Shown here: positions 8,981-17,219 of the stretch, in pieces
Position numbering within the stretch: position 1 is the stretch's first letter
How the letters are laid out: each line of letters begins with the position of its first letter
DNA from: Yersinia massiliensis
GTDB taxonomy: Bacteria; Pseudomonadota; Gammaproteobacteria; Enterobacterales; Enterobacteriaceae
DNA: 57,277 nt
Reading direction: 5' to 3'
Assembly (NCBI RefSeq): GCF_003048255.1
Contig: NZ_CP028489.1
Span: 1 to 57,277, forward strand
Notes under the pieces: generated by a model
The model's input: only the letters and a program-made list of their open reading frames with translations
What the model was told of the DNA's origin: nothing
Databases searched by the model: none
Translations under genes and position numbers: made by a program

Positions 8981-8996
8981 GCCGCCGAAAGGCGGC
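8981..8996. terminator. GC hairpin after 8585-8974 gene
   Basis: A perfect 6-bp stem, GCCGCC/GGCGGC, with a GAAA tetraloop lies just after the stop codon. The T tail is weak, so it may stabilise the 3' end rather than terminate by itself. Confidence 0.45.
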
Positions 8997-9070
8997 ATTA
9001 CTATGCATCTCGTTTCTAGTGGGCTTCCTGTTCCTTTCTGATGCAACCGTACCCTACGCAGATCTTAACC

Positions 9071-9107
9071 AAAGACGGCCATTTGACCACCCTAAATGGC
9101 CGTCTTT
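9071..9107. terminator. Strong hairpin terminator
   Basis: A perfect 14-bp stem (AAAGACGGCCATTT and its complement) with a 9-base loop ends in TTTGTT. It insulates the Hcp block from the next gene. Confidence 0.7.
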
Positions 9108-9209
9108 GTTATAGAATCTATGAGTTTTTTGCAGAGAATGACACAGATATGTGTGAAGACAACTTTGACGGTGTTATTTTGTCGGGAAGTATAAATTTAT
9201 GGAGTGTTT

Positions 9210-9410
9210 ATGAAACTTATTGTAATTATTTTTTCTGTGACATTTGTTGTAGGATTCGCGGGCTACAAGATTTTTTCACCAACTAGTGAAATCACATCCT
9301 GTGATGATATTAAAAAAATAAAGCTTGAAGATAAAGATAAATATAAAGAGCTAATAAGTAAATGTCTTAGAAAAGGTGAGTTTAAAAAAAGCGAAAGTAA
9401 ATTGTGGTAG
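9210..9410 (+). CDS. TrbK-like entry-exclusion-type small protein (second copy)
   Basis: 66 residues, ATG with GGAG 5 bases upstream. The N-terminus is a single hydrophobic helix without a lipobox. The rest, 'SCDDIKKIK...ISKCLRKGEFKKSESKLW', has the two cysteines and terminal C-x-R-x-G-x-F-x-x-S-x-x-x-x-W pattern also seen in the trbK product of this plasmid (26897-27097). TrbK proteins block redundant entry of related plasmids. This copy lies in the accessory island, away from trb, and would be anchored by a helix rather than a lipid. The call rests on the shared tail. Confidence 0.6.
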   Translation: MKLIVIIFSVTFVVGFAGYKIFSPTSEITSCDDIKKIKLEDKDKYKELISKCLRKGEFKKSESKLW

Positions 9411-9420
9411 TTTAAAAAAA

Positions 9421-9452
9421 AAGCCCGAATCAAGAACTGTGAATTTGGGCTT
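9421..9452. terminator. Bidirectional hairpin terminator between convergent genes
   Basis: A 10-bp stem with one G-U pair (AAGCCCGAAT / ATTTGGGCTT) and a 12-base loop, preceded by a run of nine A and followed by an AT-rich stretch. It lies between two convergent genes. Confidence 0.7.
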
Positions 9453-9467
9453 AATTATTAGTAAGAT

Positions 9468-9704
9468 TTATTCGTTATCTCTGCGATATTTTAAATGAAC
9501 TACCGCAGCGTGCATCTCAGCAAGTAATCTTTCAAGATCACTCCCTTTATTAACATTGGAACATAGATTTGAGAGTAACTTATATGATGCGTTTGGATCA
9601 TTAATATATTCATCTTTTCTTTTTGCGTTTAAAAAAAGAAGAAAGCAGGATAGAGATAACGCAACACATAATATTACAAGAGAGATAATGATAACTGTGT
9701 GCAT
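9468..9704 (-). CDS. Small single-helix membrane protein, unknown
   Basis: 78 residues from the ATG that has AAAGGA 5 bases upstream; a longer in-frame version to 9800 lacks a site. It has an N-terminal hydrophobic helix (about 2-24) followed by a charged cytoplasmic or periplasmic tail. Not recognised. It is convergent with the TrbK-like gene. Confidence 0.5.
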   Translation of the reverse strand: MHTVIIISLVILCVALSLSCFLLFLNAKRKDEYINDPNASYKLLSNLCSNVNKGSDLERLLAEMHAAVVHLKYRRDNE

Positions 9705-9813
9705 AAAAATCCTTTTATTATAGATAGTTAAGAAGTTGTTGGTGTTATCGACATAATCTGGAAATAATTTAGTAAATTTTATGCTGAGGTTATGATCCAT
9801 AGGAAAAGTGTTT

Positions 9814-10055
9814 CACGCCAAAGGAAAGTATTTAAGGCGAAATGCTGGCATTTCTGCGACCGGCAGCGAGCATCGAGTCACCGTAATGCTGGCAGTTGTA
9901 TCTTCTTCAACTGATTACCTGGTATTAAATTGCTGGCAAATGTTGCAACCGGTAATTGCTATCATAATTGAAACTGGCGCCGCAGCTGGCCAGCACCGAT
10001 TGCAAGCATAACACTATCCTGGTACTGCTCCGGATGCTGAAAAATGCCATCAATA
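9814..10055 (-). repeat. Repeat copy B, right end of accessory island (inverted)
   Basis: Reverse complement of the family at 3015-3147 and 38303-38527. Its outer 58 bases are an inverted match to copy A. Its inner part (9814-10013) aligns with copy C along about 200 bases. The octamer TGCTGGCA recurs three times (9843, 9887, 9931), giving paired TGCTGGCA/TGCCAGCA words able to fold. It ends 5 bases before the ssb stop codon. No coding potential is evident. Confidence 0.85.
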
Positions 10056-10059
10056 GAAA

Positions 10060-10407
10060 CTAAGTTCTTTCCTTACGTGCTTTACCTGGTGCTCCAAGTT
10101 GGAAGTCTTGCACAATAAAATTATGGCCATACACCATTTTCCCTTCCCGTTCGTAATTGTTATTACTGATTGAAAAACTAGTTATTACTTGATCACCAAC
10201 CAAAAGAGCTTTTTCTAAGCGCGTTGCTACCTTTCCAAACCCTGTGAAGCGAATTGAAACCTCCCTATACTTACTCTCATTTGTACTTGGGTCTTTCCCT
10301 ATATATTCATTAGCAATCAGTGTGAATTTACAGATTAGCTTGTCATTTTCACCTTTCATTTCCAATGGTGCAGCTAAATTCCCAACAAAAATATTATTCT
10401 GTTGCAT
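10060..10407 (-). CDS. ssb: Single-stranded DNA-binding protein, SSB/OB-fold family
   Basis: 115 residues starting 'MQQNNIFVGNLAAPLEMKG' after AAGGAA; an upstream in-frame start at 10455 would extend through the terminator hairpin. The OB-fold pattern is visible: 'CKFTLIANEYI', 'YREVSIRFTGFGKVATRLEKALLVGDQV' and 'YGHNFIVQDF'. The acidic C-terminal tail of chromosomal SSB is missing; it ends in basic residues instead, as in short plasmid SSB-like proteins. It probably binds ssDNA during transfer or replication. RP4 carries its ssb beside trfA, whereas here it sits at the end of the pilus/trbM block. Confidence 0.75.
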   Translation of the reverse strand: MQQNNIFVGNLAAPLEMKGENDKLICKFTLIANEYIGKDPSTNESKYREVSIRFTGFGKVATRLEKALLVGDQVITSFSISNNNYEREGKMVYGHNFIVQDFQLGAPGKARKERT

Positions 10408-10441
10408 AAAGATTCCTTGTTTATATTTGAGGTTGTCCTTT

Positions 10442-10473
10442 AGAAAATGGCCCAAGTTATTGGGCCATTTTCT
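10442..10473. terminator. Strong bidirectional hairpin between RHH gene and ssb
   Basis: A perfect 14-bp stem with a 4-base GTTA loop; the arms carry A-rich and T-rich ends, suited to termination on either strand. It lies between the RHH gene stop and the ssb start and may reduce ssb expression from the upstream promoter. Confidence 0.75.
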
Positions 10474-10486
10474 ATGGTAAGAAGAG

Positions 10487-10735
10487 TTAAATATTGATAT
10501 TTAAGAGGGCTTTCTGACTATTTTGGTAATTGACAACAACACTTTTTAAATTATCAAAGTCATTCTCTAATGCTTCAATTTTTTTCTGTAACTCTCTAAT
10601 CTTTGCTCTATTGGGTTCGAATTCGTAAAGCGCAGCAATAAGCGTTTTACTTGCGGTTTTTTCTCCACTAAGTGCTTGTACCTTTGCAATCAAAGCTTCT
10701 TGTTCTGGTGTTGTACGGATGGTCAGCTGGCCCAT
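10487..10735 (-). CDS. Ribbon-helix-helix-like small DNA-binding protein with coiled coil
   Basis: 82 residues, ATG preceded by GGAG. The N-terminus 'GQLTIRTTPEQEALIAKVQALSGEKTASKTLIAALYEF' fits a ribbon-helix-helix fold (strand, two helices). Residues 45-70 form a predicted coiled coil ('IRELQKKIEALENDFDNLK'). Such proteins regulate plasmid operons or assist relaxosomes. Promoter-like elements precede it. Exact role unknown. Confidence 0.6.
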   Translation of the reverse strand: MGQLTIRTTPEQEALIAKVQALSGEKTASKTLIAALYEFEPNRAKIRELQKKIEALENDFDNLKSVVVNYQNSQKALLNINI

Positions 10736-10801
10736 TAATCACTCCATATATGCTTTCATATCTGTGATTTGCTTTAATTAATTAAAAGCTAATTTGTTAT
10801 T

Positions 10802-10829
10802 ATGATAGCATTTTGCTGTGTGTTGTCTA
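10802..10829 (-). promoter_or_regulatory. Candidate promoter of the RHH/ssb genes
   Basis: On the minus strand, TAGACA and TATCAT are 16 bases apart. A small inverted repeat CACTC-N6-GAGTG lies just upstream (10836-10851) and could be an operator. Inferred by eye. Confidence 0.4.
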
Positions 10830-10866
10830 GCTTATCACTCTATAACGAGTGTGTTTTTGATGGGTA

Positions 10867-11166
10867 TCAACCCCTTATACGACCAAACATACTTATAATC
10901 TGACTAACTTTGGTGGGATCAGCTGTTGAGCATTGCTCTAAGAATGATTGGCGCATTTCAGCTGTTTTTGTGGGATCAAACCGGCCTTTCTTTTTAAATC
11001 CATTCAGACCAAAAAAATCACCTTCAGCCCCGCTACATTCTTTCTGTGAGTTTCCTGTTACTTTTCCATACATGCAAATAACTACTTCACAAGCATCAGC
11101 AGCTTTAGCCGGTAAAGCTGAAAAACAAACGGCCAGAGACAAAAGTAGAATAACTGTTTTTTTCAT
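10867..11166 (-). CDS. TrbM/KikA-type conjugal transfer protein
   Basis: 99 residues with a clear signal peptide (hydrophobic 4-20, cleavage after ALPAKA-A). The mature start 'DACEVVICMYGKVTG' and the conserved cysteines match the TrbM/KikA family, periplasmic proteins of transfer systems. It is shorter than RP4 TrbM (about 195), keeping only the conserved core. It lies at the end of the pilus gene run, on the same strand, with a weak ribosome site. Confidence 0.65.
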   Translation of the reverse strand: MKKTVILLLSLAVCFSALPAKAADACEVVICMYGKVTGNSQKECSGAEGDFFGLNGFKKKGRFDPTKTAEMRQSFLEQCSTADPTKVSQIISMFGRIRG

Positions 11167-11199
11167 AATAATATCGCTCTAAGTTGTTATATTAATAAC

Positions 11200-11685
11200 T
11201 TACGGTTTTAACATTACTTGACTGCCTGCATTATTAATAAGTTCACTTAGTCTTTGTTTGTTCTCTTCCTTGTTGTTTTCGTATAAGATACCACTTATCC
11301 CTGAATATGTTATATAACCATGAGAAACAACAAGTTTATGTAGTTCATCTTTAAGTTCTTTACTTCCAGATTTGCTAATGTTAGCTATCATCTCATCATT
11401 TAAAGATGATATGTTTAACTCCTCTGGTGATGTAGTGTGTTTTTTTAGTTGATATAGATGAATAGGTATGGATGCACCTAATGCAATTAGTATAAATAAC
11501 GTAAAACCTTTAAATCCAACAATAAAACCCCCTATAAATATTATTATAAAAGCCGCTAAAGATATCTTGATGTTTCCACGGATTTTCTCATGGTTTTTTA
11601 TATTTATTTTCATTTTAACTATATCTTTATCTCTATTGATTAGAATTAGTTTTAATAATTCAATGTCTTTATTGTTTATGCTCAT
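11200..11685 (-). CDS. Hypothetical membrane protein in pilus operon
   Basis: 161 residues, ATG with AAAGGAG. Basic N-terminus, two adjacent hydrophobic helices (about 40-75) and a helical C-terminal domain. Not recognised. Its position directly after the transglycosylase gene suggests cotranscription with the pil genes. Confidence 0.6.
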   Translation of the reverse strand: MSINNKDIELLKLILINRDKDIVKMKINIKNHEKIRGNIKISLAAFIIIFIGGFIVGFKGFTLFILIALGASIPIHLYQLKKHTTSPEELNISSLNDEMIANISKSGSKELKDELHKLVVSHGYITYSGISGILYENNKEENKQRLSELINNAGSQVMLKP

Positions 11686-11709
11686 CTGTGACTCCTTTTA
11701 TTTATGACT

Positions 11710-12216
11710 TTATACTCGTTCGCCTCGACTTGCCTTGGCAATAATTATCGCTCTATTGCCACGCAATAAATTTATGTATTTACTGTATACTTTTTTTGCA
11801 TATCTAAGCCTAAACTCTTCATTCGCGCTTTTAAAACCGGCGTTATATGCACCAATTGATTCCCAATTAACACCATTGCTGGAAATGTTATTTGCTAATA
11901 CATAAGCCCCGACATAAACATTTTGGCAGGGGTTATTTAATAGATGTTCGCGAGTAATACCAAATGATTTCCCTAACTTGGGTAGCCAAGATGTATTTAT
12001 CTGCATTAGTCCAAGGTCTTCTGACTTCACTACGCCATTCTTTTTATTTTGCCCGATAGCTTTATAATTCATACTACTTTCTACATCAGCGATAGATATA
12101 AGCAATAAAGGGTCTATTTGATAAGTGTCACCAGCTGCTTGAAAGCAATATGCATAACTACTTAGTGGCACTAATAACGTTAGTATCAAGATAAATCCCT
12201 GAGCTATATCTTTCAT
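11710..12216 (-). CDS. Lytic transglycosylase, PilT (R64)/VirB1 type
   Basis: 168 residues with a signal peptide. It has the SLT fold signature: catalytic Glu46 in 'ISIADVESSMNYKAIG', then 'SEDLGLMQINTSWLP' and 'GAYNAG'. It cuts peptidoglycan so the pilus can cross the wall. In R64-type thin-pilus loci the corresponding gene is named pilT and is unrelated to the retraction ATPase PilT. It lies just after the prepilin peptidase gene. A second transglycosylase-like gene serves the conjugation system (24855-25475). Confidence 0.85.
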   Translation of the reverse strand: MKDIAQGFILILTLLVPLSSYAYCFQAAGDTYQIDPLLLISIADVESSMNYKAIGQNKKNGVVKSEDLGLMQINTSWLPKLGKSFGITREHLLNNPCQNVYVGAYVLANNISSNGVNWESIGAYNAGFKSANEEFRLRYAKKVYSKYINLLRGNRAIIIAKASRGERV

Positions 12217-12234
12217 CTGTGGATTCCAAATTGG

Positions 12235-12873
12235 TTATATAGTAGAAAATACAAGTAGCGAAAATAAGATAAAGGGAACAAACGGTACTTTCTCTTTTTC
12301 CGCTATTTTTGCGTAAATTGATGCGGATAAAATGCTTAGCGCGGCAGCTGATAAAGCAAAACGATAATCTAGCCATAGGCCGACAGAGAGTAAAATGTAG
12401 ATATCACCCGATGCATAGATGTAGCTCCTATTCTTTATCCAACTGTAAGCATTGATAGCAAGGAACGGCAGCAGCAATAGCAGTAAGGAAAGCAGTGAAT
12501 AGAGCACATCTGGAGTAATGAATCCAAGCGCTAAGCAACTCAGGCTGTACCAGCTCAGCAAATGGATTAAGATATCTGGCACCCATTGCCTCATTATATC
12601 GATGTAACTCACTAGCGCTAACAAGCCAATAAACACAGACAAAGTGATATCACTTTGTACCGCATAAAAAACAGGAGCCACACAAGCCAGGAAAAGAGCC
12701 AGCAAAGGTTCAACCGCTGTTCGATATTGTGACGCTAACTTAACTTCGTCATACTGTGAAAGGACTTCCTGCTCTGCTCTTGAAACAATAACTGGTAGTA
12801 AATATGCAATAGCCGTTGTTGTGATTACTGATACTAAAAAAAACAGGATGTTAGCCAATATAATATTCCTCAA
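12235..12873 (-). CDS. pilU: Prepilin peptidase (PilU/TadV-like)
   Basis: 212 residues with about six hydrophobic helices. The two aspartates of type IV prepilin peptidases are visible: Asp92 in 'SYIDIMRQWVPD' (followed by Pro at +7) and Asp157 in 'YASGDIYIL'. The Cys-rich methyltransferase domain of longer PilD enzymes is absent, as in R64 PilU. It would process PilS and PilV. It overlaps the pilM stop by 4 bases. Confidence 0.82.
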   Translation of the reverse strand: MRNIILANILFFLVSVITTTAIAYLLPVIVSRAEQEVLSQYDEVKLASQYRTAVEPLLALFLACVAPVFYAVQSDITLSVFIGLLALVSYIDIMRQWVPDILIHLLSWYSLSCLALGFITPDVLYSLLSLLLLLLPFLAINAYSWIKNRSYIYASGDIYILLSVGLWLDYRFALSAAALSILSASIYAKIAEKEKVPFVPFILFSLLVFSTI

Positions 12874-13301
12874 ATCATATACACAATATAGTTCTGTGGA
12901 ATTACGGACGGTTTAGGAATTGGCCCCAAATTGGTTATTATGCTGTTACTGTCTGTTAATCCAATCATTGACGAGTTTTCAGTTCGAGAAACGAGTGAAT
13001 CATAAACGTTAGATTTAGCTGACATATAAACATAACCACGTCCATTCTCAGCATACATATTTATATTGTTATTTTTACTTAACCACGTAGGGAATTCTAT
13101 TTGTGTTGTTATACTTCCTGTAAAAGTTGGATTAGCACTTAAATACTTATCTAACTGTTCAACATAAAGAAAAAATGTAGTTGCTGCACCTTGATCACTA
13201 GCTATTATGCTAGCTTGTCTGTTACTTTCATTTACTGCGCTATAGCCAATTGCTCCAATAAAAAGAAACAATATAACCATTATGGTATTTGTTCCTAACA
13301 T
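12870..13301 (-). CDS. pilM: PilM-like pilus biogenesis protein
   Basis: 143 residues (R64 PilM about 145). It has an N-terminal membrane helix (5-22), then an extended periplasmic part ending in 'PIPKPSVIPQNYIVYMI'. Size, single N-terminal helix and neighbours fit the PilM family of R64-like thin pili. In R64 pilM lies near the start of the operon; here it lies next to the prepilin peptidase gene. Confidence 0.7.
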   Translation of the reverse strand: MLGTNTIMVILFLFIGAIGYSAVNESNRQASIIASDQGAATTFFLYVEQLDKYLSANPTFTGSITTQIEFPTWLSKNNNINMYAENGRGYVYMSAKSNVYDSLVSRTENSSMIGLTDSNSIITNLGPIPKPSVIPQNYIVYMI

Positions 13302-13305
13302 AGTA

Positions 13306-13707
13306 TTACCTCGTTACTAATATGTAAGCTCCAAAGAAAAATGTAGTTATTACTAGTGCAAACAGACATGGGCCAAAATACAACCTTATCGTATCAGCAA
13401 TGCTTTCTGCTTGAAGTGTAGTTCTGAAATAGTTCCAAGATAAATCCTTAAAAAATTCGATTGCTGCGGTTAAATTGTGCAAAGAATCTTCTTCACATCC
13501 GGAAATTCGGAGAGTATTTCGCTGTTTAATAAGTAGGCATTTTAATTTAACAGCTTCACCATAAAAATCACTATCAACTTTTCCATTACATGATAATAAG
13601 AGTTGTTTAAAACCATTTTCAATGTTTTCTTTTCTTTCCCCTAGATTGATATTTGAAATGCTATGTTCTATTAATTCTAATTCTTTTGGTAGTGATTTAT
13701 ATTTCAT
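13306..13707 (-). CDS. Hypothetical tail-anchored membrane protein in pilus operon
   Basis: 133 residues, ATG with GAGGAAATA. Soluble helical N-terminal part with three cysteines and a C-terminal hydrophobic helix (about 110-131). Not recognised. Embedded in the pil operon between the 13833-14465 gene and pilM. Confidence 0.6.
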   Translation of the reverse strand: MKYKSLPKELELIEHSISNINLGERKENIENGFKQLLLSCNGKVDSDFYGEAVKLKCLLIKQRNTLRISGCEEDSLHNLTAAIEFFKDLSWNYFRTTLQAESIADTIRLYFGPCLFALVITTFFFGAYILVTR

Positions 13708-13832
13708 TATTTCCTCGTGAAAATTATTCTAATACCATGTTTATCCAAATAGATAAAGTTAATATAAGAATGAATAACATTAATAAAACAGGCATGAATA
13801 ATTTTGGCCGGATTAACTCTTTAGTTAAATCT

Positions 13833-14465
13833 TTAATTCTGATTAGCATCATTGTTTAACCTTAATCGTAAGTTTCTCCCTTCTCCCTCTAGCTGTTCCA
13901 GTCTCTTCTCAATGTCTACGTTACAACTTACCTGAGTTTTTTTACTTTGAAGTCCACAAGAGGTTTTCTCAAACACAAGTTGCGCCAATGTGAGTCTTAA
14001 TACTATTTCTTTGATATCATTAATTTGGCATTCAAATAACTTATTATAATATTCATAACTTGGCACGTTTGTTAACGCATCGGAAGCCTTTGTGCATTTG
14101 ACACTTAATGATCGCAGTACAGAAACATTAATATCACTGGTATCTTTCACCTCCAAAAATTCTTTAATGCTAAAATAGTAATAAGTAGACATTGAAATAG
14201 ATACACACATAACAATAATAGAAAACACATTTAGTATACGTTTGTATAACGGCTTTATTTTTCTTCTTGGGTCAATAATAAAACCAACTTTACTATTTAA
14301 TAACCACCTACTAAATGAATGCTCATCAATGCGTTTCAGCATCTTGTTTATTTTGTCTTCTGTACATTCACGTTCTTTCTCCGGCCATAAGGCAAAAAAT
14401 ATAGAGATCAATATAAGCATTGAAGCAAGAAATGTTATAACAATAAATCCAGTGACCATACTCAT
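13833..14465 (-). CDS. Hypothetical two-helix membrane protein in pilus operon
   Basis: 210 residues with one hydrophobic helix at the N-terminus (about 5-27), a cytoplasmic loop with several arginines, and a second helix (about 80-103), then a charged tail with paired cysteines. Not recognised. Its position after pilV suggests a pilus-assembly accessory role, unproved. Confidence 0.6.
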   Translation of the reverse strand: MSMVTGFIVITFLASMLILISIFFALWPEKERECTEDKINKMLKRIDEHSFSRWLLNSKVGFIIDPRRKIKPLYKRILNVFSIIVMCVSISMSTYYYFSIKEFLEVKDTSDINVSVLRSLSVKCTKASDALTNVPSYEYYNKLFECQINDIKEIVLRLTLAQLVFEKTSCGLQSKKTQVSCNVDIEKRLEQLEGEGRNLRLRLNNDANQN

Positions 14466-14505
14466 TAAATATTCCTAAAATAATCTAGAGTGGTGAGATT
14501 TAGAC

Positions 14506-15714
14506 TTATTGAACCGGGGCGCAATAGACATAACCAGCCGTATACGTAGCATAGAAACCACCGACGCCAGTAACAACGTGATTAGCAGGACAACGACCAC
14601 CATCACCAACATATTGATACACTGTTGCATTGAAATTTATGGTAGAACCCGCACCTTGCCATGTACCATTTTTACAATTTAACCCACCACCGGCGGCATC
14701 ACGGCTAATCCGCCCATTTTCAGGACACCCCGTATTGATCACATTAATTTGGTCTGGCTGGAACGTGGCCGCTTTCACAATGCCCGTTGTATATATTGAT
14801 TTGCCGCCATAGGCTCTTAGATAAGTTCCATCTGTCATATGCCAGCCACCGCCCCACTTTTCAGAGTACCAACCGGTATCCCCCCGCGTTCTGTACCAAT
14901 TCCCTGTATAGGTATCTCCTGTTGTATCTGTAGTTCCGGCCTTTACCGTACCTGTCGCTGTAACGGATGTTGCGTTAACCGTTGTGGCCGCTACTGTGTT
15001 CCCTGCTGTGATATTGCCTTGTACTACGGCATTACCTGTCGCATTGATGTTGCGTATCGCATTGATATCATTTGCACCCATATTTAAGGCGGTGCTCATT
15101 GTGTTTAGTTCGGGGTGGCCAGGAACCGCTTTACGGTACAAATACTCATTAACCACGGAACCATTTGAGAAGAACCCCGCGATCACGACATGGCCATCGC
15201 CTGGATTAAACCCCCCGAATGCTGATAGGTTTTCGCTCCATAAGCCCTGTACGCCATTGGCAACCCCGTTTTCAATGACGCCACCACTATCACCAATTCG
15301 TGTCGCAAACTTCCTGGCGGCACTCATGCTTAGCTGAGTGCCCCCATCAAGAAAGGTCATGCTATGGAATTTTTGCGTCGAAGGTTGGAAAACTAGCGTT
15401 TTATAGGTACTTGAGAAATTATTTTGTGCGGCAAAGCCACTAGGCAAATACCCTTTACTGATTAACAACGGAACATCAATAGTATAAGGACTACTGGCTG
15501 TAGATCCCGCACCAACAATAGCGGATTGTTCAAGAATATATTTATTAACGGCTTTTTCTACACGATTAGCGTGACTCGCCGCCACGCTGTATGACTGGTC
15601 ACGTTGAAGCAGATTAACTGCCGGTACGGTAATTGTTGCCAGTACAATTAGGCCAGCAATTAAAGCGATTGTTTGCCCTGATATCGCCGCCAATCCTTTT
15701 TTAAATTTTTTCAT
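14506..15714 (-). CDS. pilV: PilV minor pilin/adhesin
   Basis: 402 residues from the ATG preceded by GAGG; a GTG two codons upstream is also in frame. The N-terminus 'MKKFKKGLAAISGQTIALIAGL' has the short basic leader and hydrophobic helix of type IV prepilins. The middle is low-complexity, with Thr/Ala/Asn repeats (about residues 215-270). The C-terminal part has paired cysteines ('GCPENGRISRDAAGGG', 'RCPANHVVTGVGG', 'VYCAPVQ') typical of PilV receptor-binding tips. In R64 this tip is switched by a shufflon; here I see no inverted segments or 19-bp recombination repeats after the gene, so it is a single fixed tip. Confidence 0.85.
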   Translation of the reverse strand: MKKFKKGLAAISGQTIALIAGLIVLATITVPAVNLLQRDQSYSVAASHANRVEKAVNKYILEQSAIVGAGSTASSPYTIDVPLLISKGYLPSGFAAQNNFSSTYKTLVFQPSTQKFHSMTFLDGGTQLSMSAARKFATRIGDSGGVIENGVANGVQGLWSENLSAFGGFNPGDGHVVIAGFFSNGSVVNEYLYRKAVPGHPELNTMSTALNMGANDINAIRNINATGNAVVQGNITAGNTVAATTVNATSVTATGTVKAGTTDTTGDTYTGNWYRTRGDTGWYSEKWGGGWHMTDGTYLRAYGGKSIYTTGIVKAATFQPDQINVINTGCPENGRISRDAAGGGLNCKNGTWQGAGSTINFNATVYQYVGDGGRCPANHVVTGVGGFYATYTAGYVYCAPVQ

Positions 15715-15726
15715 TACCACCTCATA

Positions 15727-16680
15727 TTATAGAGAATGTCGCATTTGCTTTTGATTGATGCTGTCAAATTCATCTTTTAAGGTTTGGAAATTTCCGTCTC
15801 TGATTTTTGCCTGAATAGTTGTATTCGCGCGAATATCGTAACCATTCACTGTACAGGTATAACCCCTTATATTGCTTTCATATATAGATGGAATTAACAC
15901 TTGATTAGTGACAATAAAAAGTGATTTTGCAATTATCGAGTTTGCTTTACTGTTTATTTCATTACAGAAAATAGAATATCGTTCAATTGCATCAATACAG
16001 TTATTCGCATGAATAGTAGCAACAATGAATGCACCATTCAGAGATGCTTTCATAACTTCATGGGCTGTCTGCGCGTCTCGTATTTCCCCTATGAGGATAT
16101 TATTGGCCCCCATTCTCAAGGCCCGCTTTATCGCTAGCGGGTATCCCTCATTATCAGAGACTTCCAGTTGAATACAGCGACCATCACCATGTTTTCCACC
16201 GAGTAATGTTTCTATCGGATCTTCTATTGAAACACCAAGGTTTCCGCTCTCCTTAATTCTGTGGCAAATCATAGCCGCTGCCGTGGTTGTCTTCCCTGCC
16301 CCCATTTTTCCTGAAACTAAAACTAAACCAGAATTATTATTCTGGCTAATGAGCTTTATAAGATCAGATGATAGACCGACTTTTTGTAGAGTGAATAATT
16401 CATTCGGCGTTTGTCTGATAACAAAACCAATATTTTGATAAACATCAATAGTGGTTGTTACCCTGTACAACCGTTCACCATAAAAAATAGAGAATTCATT
16501 CCTTTTTTCTGCATGAAAAAAATTCAAACATTGTTGTCTTAAACTCTCGATATCTTTTTTTAATATTTCTGGCGCAGGGGCAAGCCTGTTGCTTGCCCCT
16601 ATCATGCCTTTTATATCGGTATAATCATCACCAAGATATAAATCAACAAAGCCAGAATCTTTGAGCAAGGATTCTGTCAC
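15727..16680 (-). CDS. PilT/VirB11-like secretion ATPase (extra pilus ATPase)
   Basis: 317 residues. Walker A is in 'VSGKMGAGKTTTAAA' (about 121-135); the Walker B/Asp box region is 'NNILIGEIRDAQTAHEV' and the His box is 'ATIHANNCIDAIERY'. This is the GspE/PilT/VirB11 hexameric ATPase family. R64 has only PilQ for this family in its pilus locus; here a second enzyme sits between pilS and pilV. It could power retraction, or it could be a relic of duplication. The conserved motifs argue that it is active. Confidence 0.8.
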   Translation of the reverse strand: MTESLLKDSGFVDLYLGDDYTDIKGMIGASNRLAPAPEILKKDIESLRQQCLNFFHAEKRNEFSIFYGERLYRVTTTIDVYQNIGFVIRQTPNELFTLQKVGLSSDLIKLISQNNNSGLVLVSGKMGAGKTTTAAAMICHRIKESGNLGVSIEDPIETLLGGKHGDGRCIQLEVSDNEGYPLAIKRALRMGANNILIGEIRDAQTAHEVMKASLNGAFIVATIHANNCIDAIERYSIFCNEINSKANSIIAKSLFIVTNQVLIPSIYESNIRGYTCTVNGYDIRANTTIQAKIRDGNFQTLKDEFDSINQKQMRHSL

Positions 16681-16695
16681 AATAGACCTTATATA

Positions 16696-17202
16696 TTAGT
16701 AAGAAGTAATTGAAATTGTATTTTCTTTTCCTGCGTTGCATTGATTAGCCGCATCTATTTGTGACATTTCACTTGTTACTGCTGAGCCGCTATTTATTTT
16801 CATTGACTCAATATCAGCACCACTTAATGTTGTCGCCAACTTCATACAGTCTTCATCTTTCACTTTACTGGTTGCTAATGTAAAGGTCATTCCTGCCCCC
16901 GTAATAGTGACAGGCCCGTTAGTTGGGTTATAAAGATTATCACCATCAATTTTTAGCCCCTTTTGAATGGCTTTTGAACGAATTAACGCTGGCGTTAGGT
17001 TTCCTGTACCGTAACCTGTTGACGTTCTTAACCCCTTTGTTTCGTTAAGTAATGTGCTCATGGCATTAACCATTGTTGTTGAGCCTATTTTGCCATTCAA
17101 AACAACACCGGCCACAACGACCCCTGCCAGGAATAGAAAGCCAACGACTTTAGCAATCGTTTCATCAGTAATAGCATTAAGACCTTTCTTTAAAATTTTC
17201 AT
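16696..17202 (-). CDS. pilS: PilS major type IV prepilin
   Basis: 168 residues. It has a short basic leader ('MKILKKGLNAITDETIA') followed by a hydrophobic helix (about 18-36), a Gly/Thr-rich globular part and two C-terminal cysteines (about 119 and 155) that could form the pilin disulfide. Size and position between pilR and the ATPase fit the major pilin of R64-type thin pili. The leader is like that of PilV in the same locus, as expected for shared processing by the PilU peptidase. Confidence 0.82.
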   Translation of the reverse strand: MKILKKGLNAITDETIAKVVGFLFLAGVVVAGVVLNGKIGSTTMVNAMSTLLNETKGLRTSTGYGTGNLTPALIRSKAIQKGLKIDGDNLYNPTNGPVTITGAGMTFTLATSKVKDEDCMKLATTLSGADIESMKINSGSAVTSEMSQIDAANQCNAGKENTISITSY

Positions 17203-17219
17203 CTTATTTATATTCCTAT

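Noticed and set aside
9808..10011. 67-codon frame within repeat copy B
   Set aside because: It lies wholly in the repeat family and the matching frame is not conserved in copies A and C.
13653..13859. Plus-strand 68-codon frame between two pil-operon genes
   Set aside because: Overlaps both minus-strand genes, has no ribosome site and is AT-rich noise.
14839..15337. Plus-strand frames opposite pilV
   Set aside because: They mirror the low-complexity Thr/Ala codons of pilV and lack ribosome sites; the pilV frame has clear prepilin features.
14506..15720. Shufflon at the pilV 3' end with the tyrosine recombinase as Rci
   Set aside because: No inverted segment or 19-bp repeats near pilV; the recombinase is ResD-like in length and C-terminus and lies 10 kb away.
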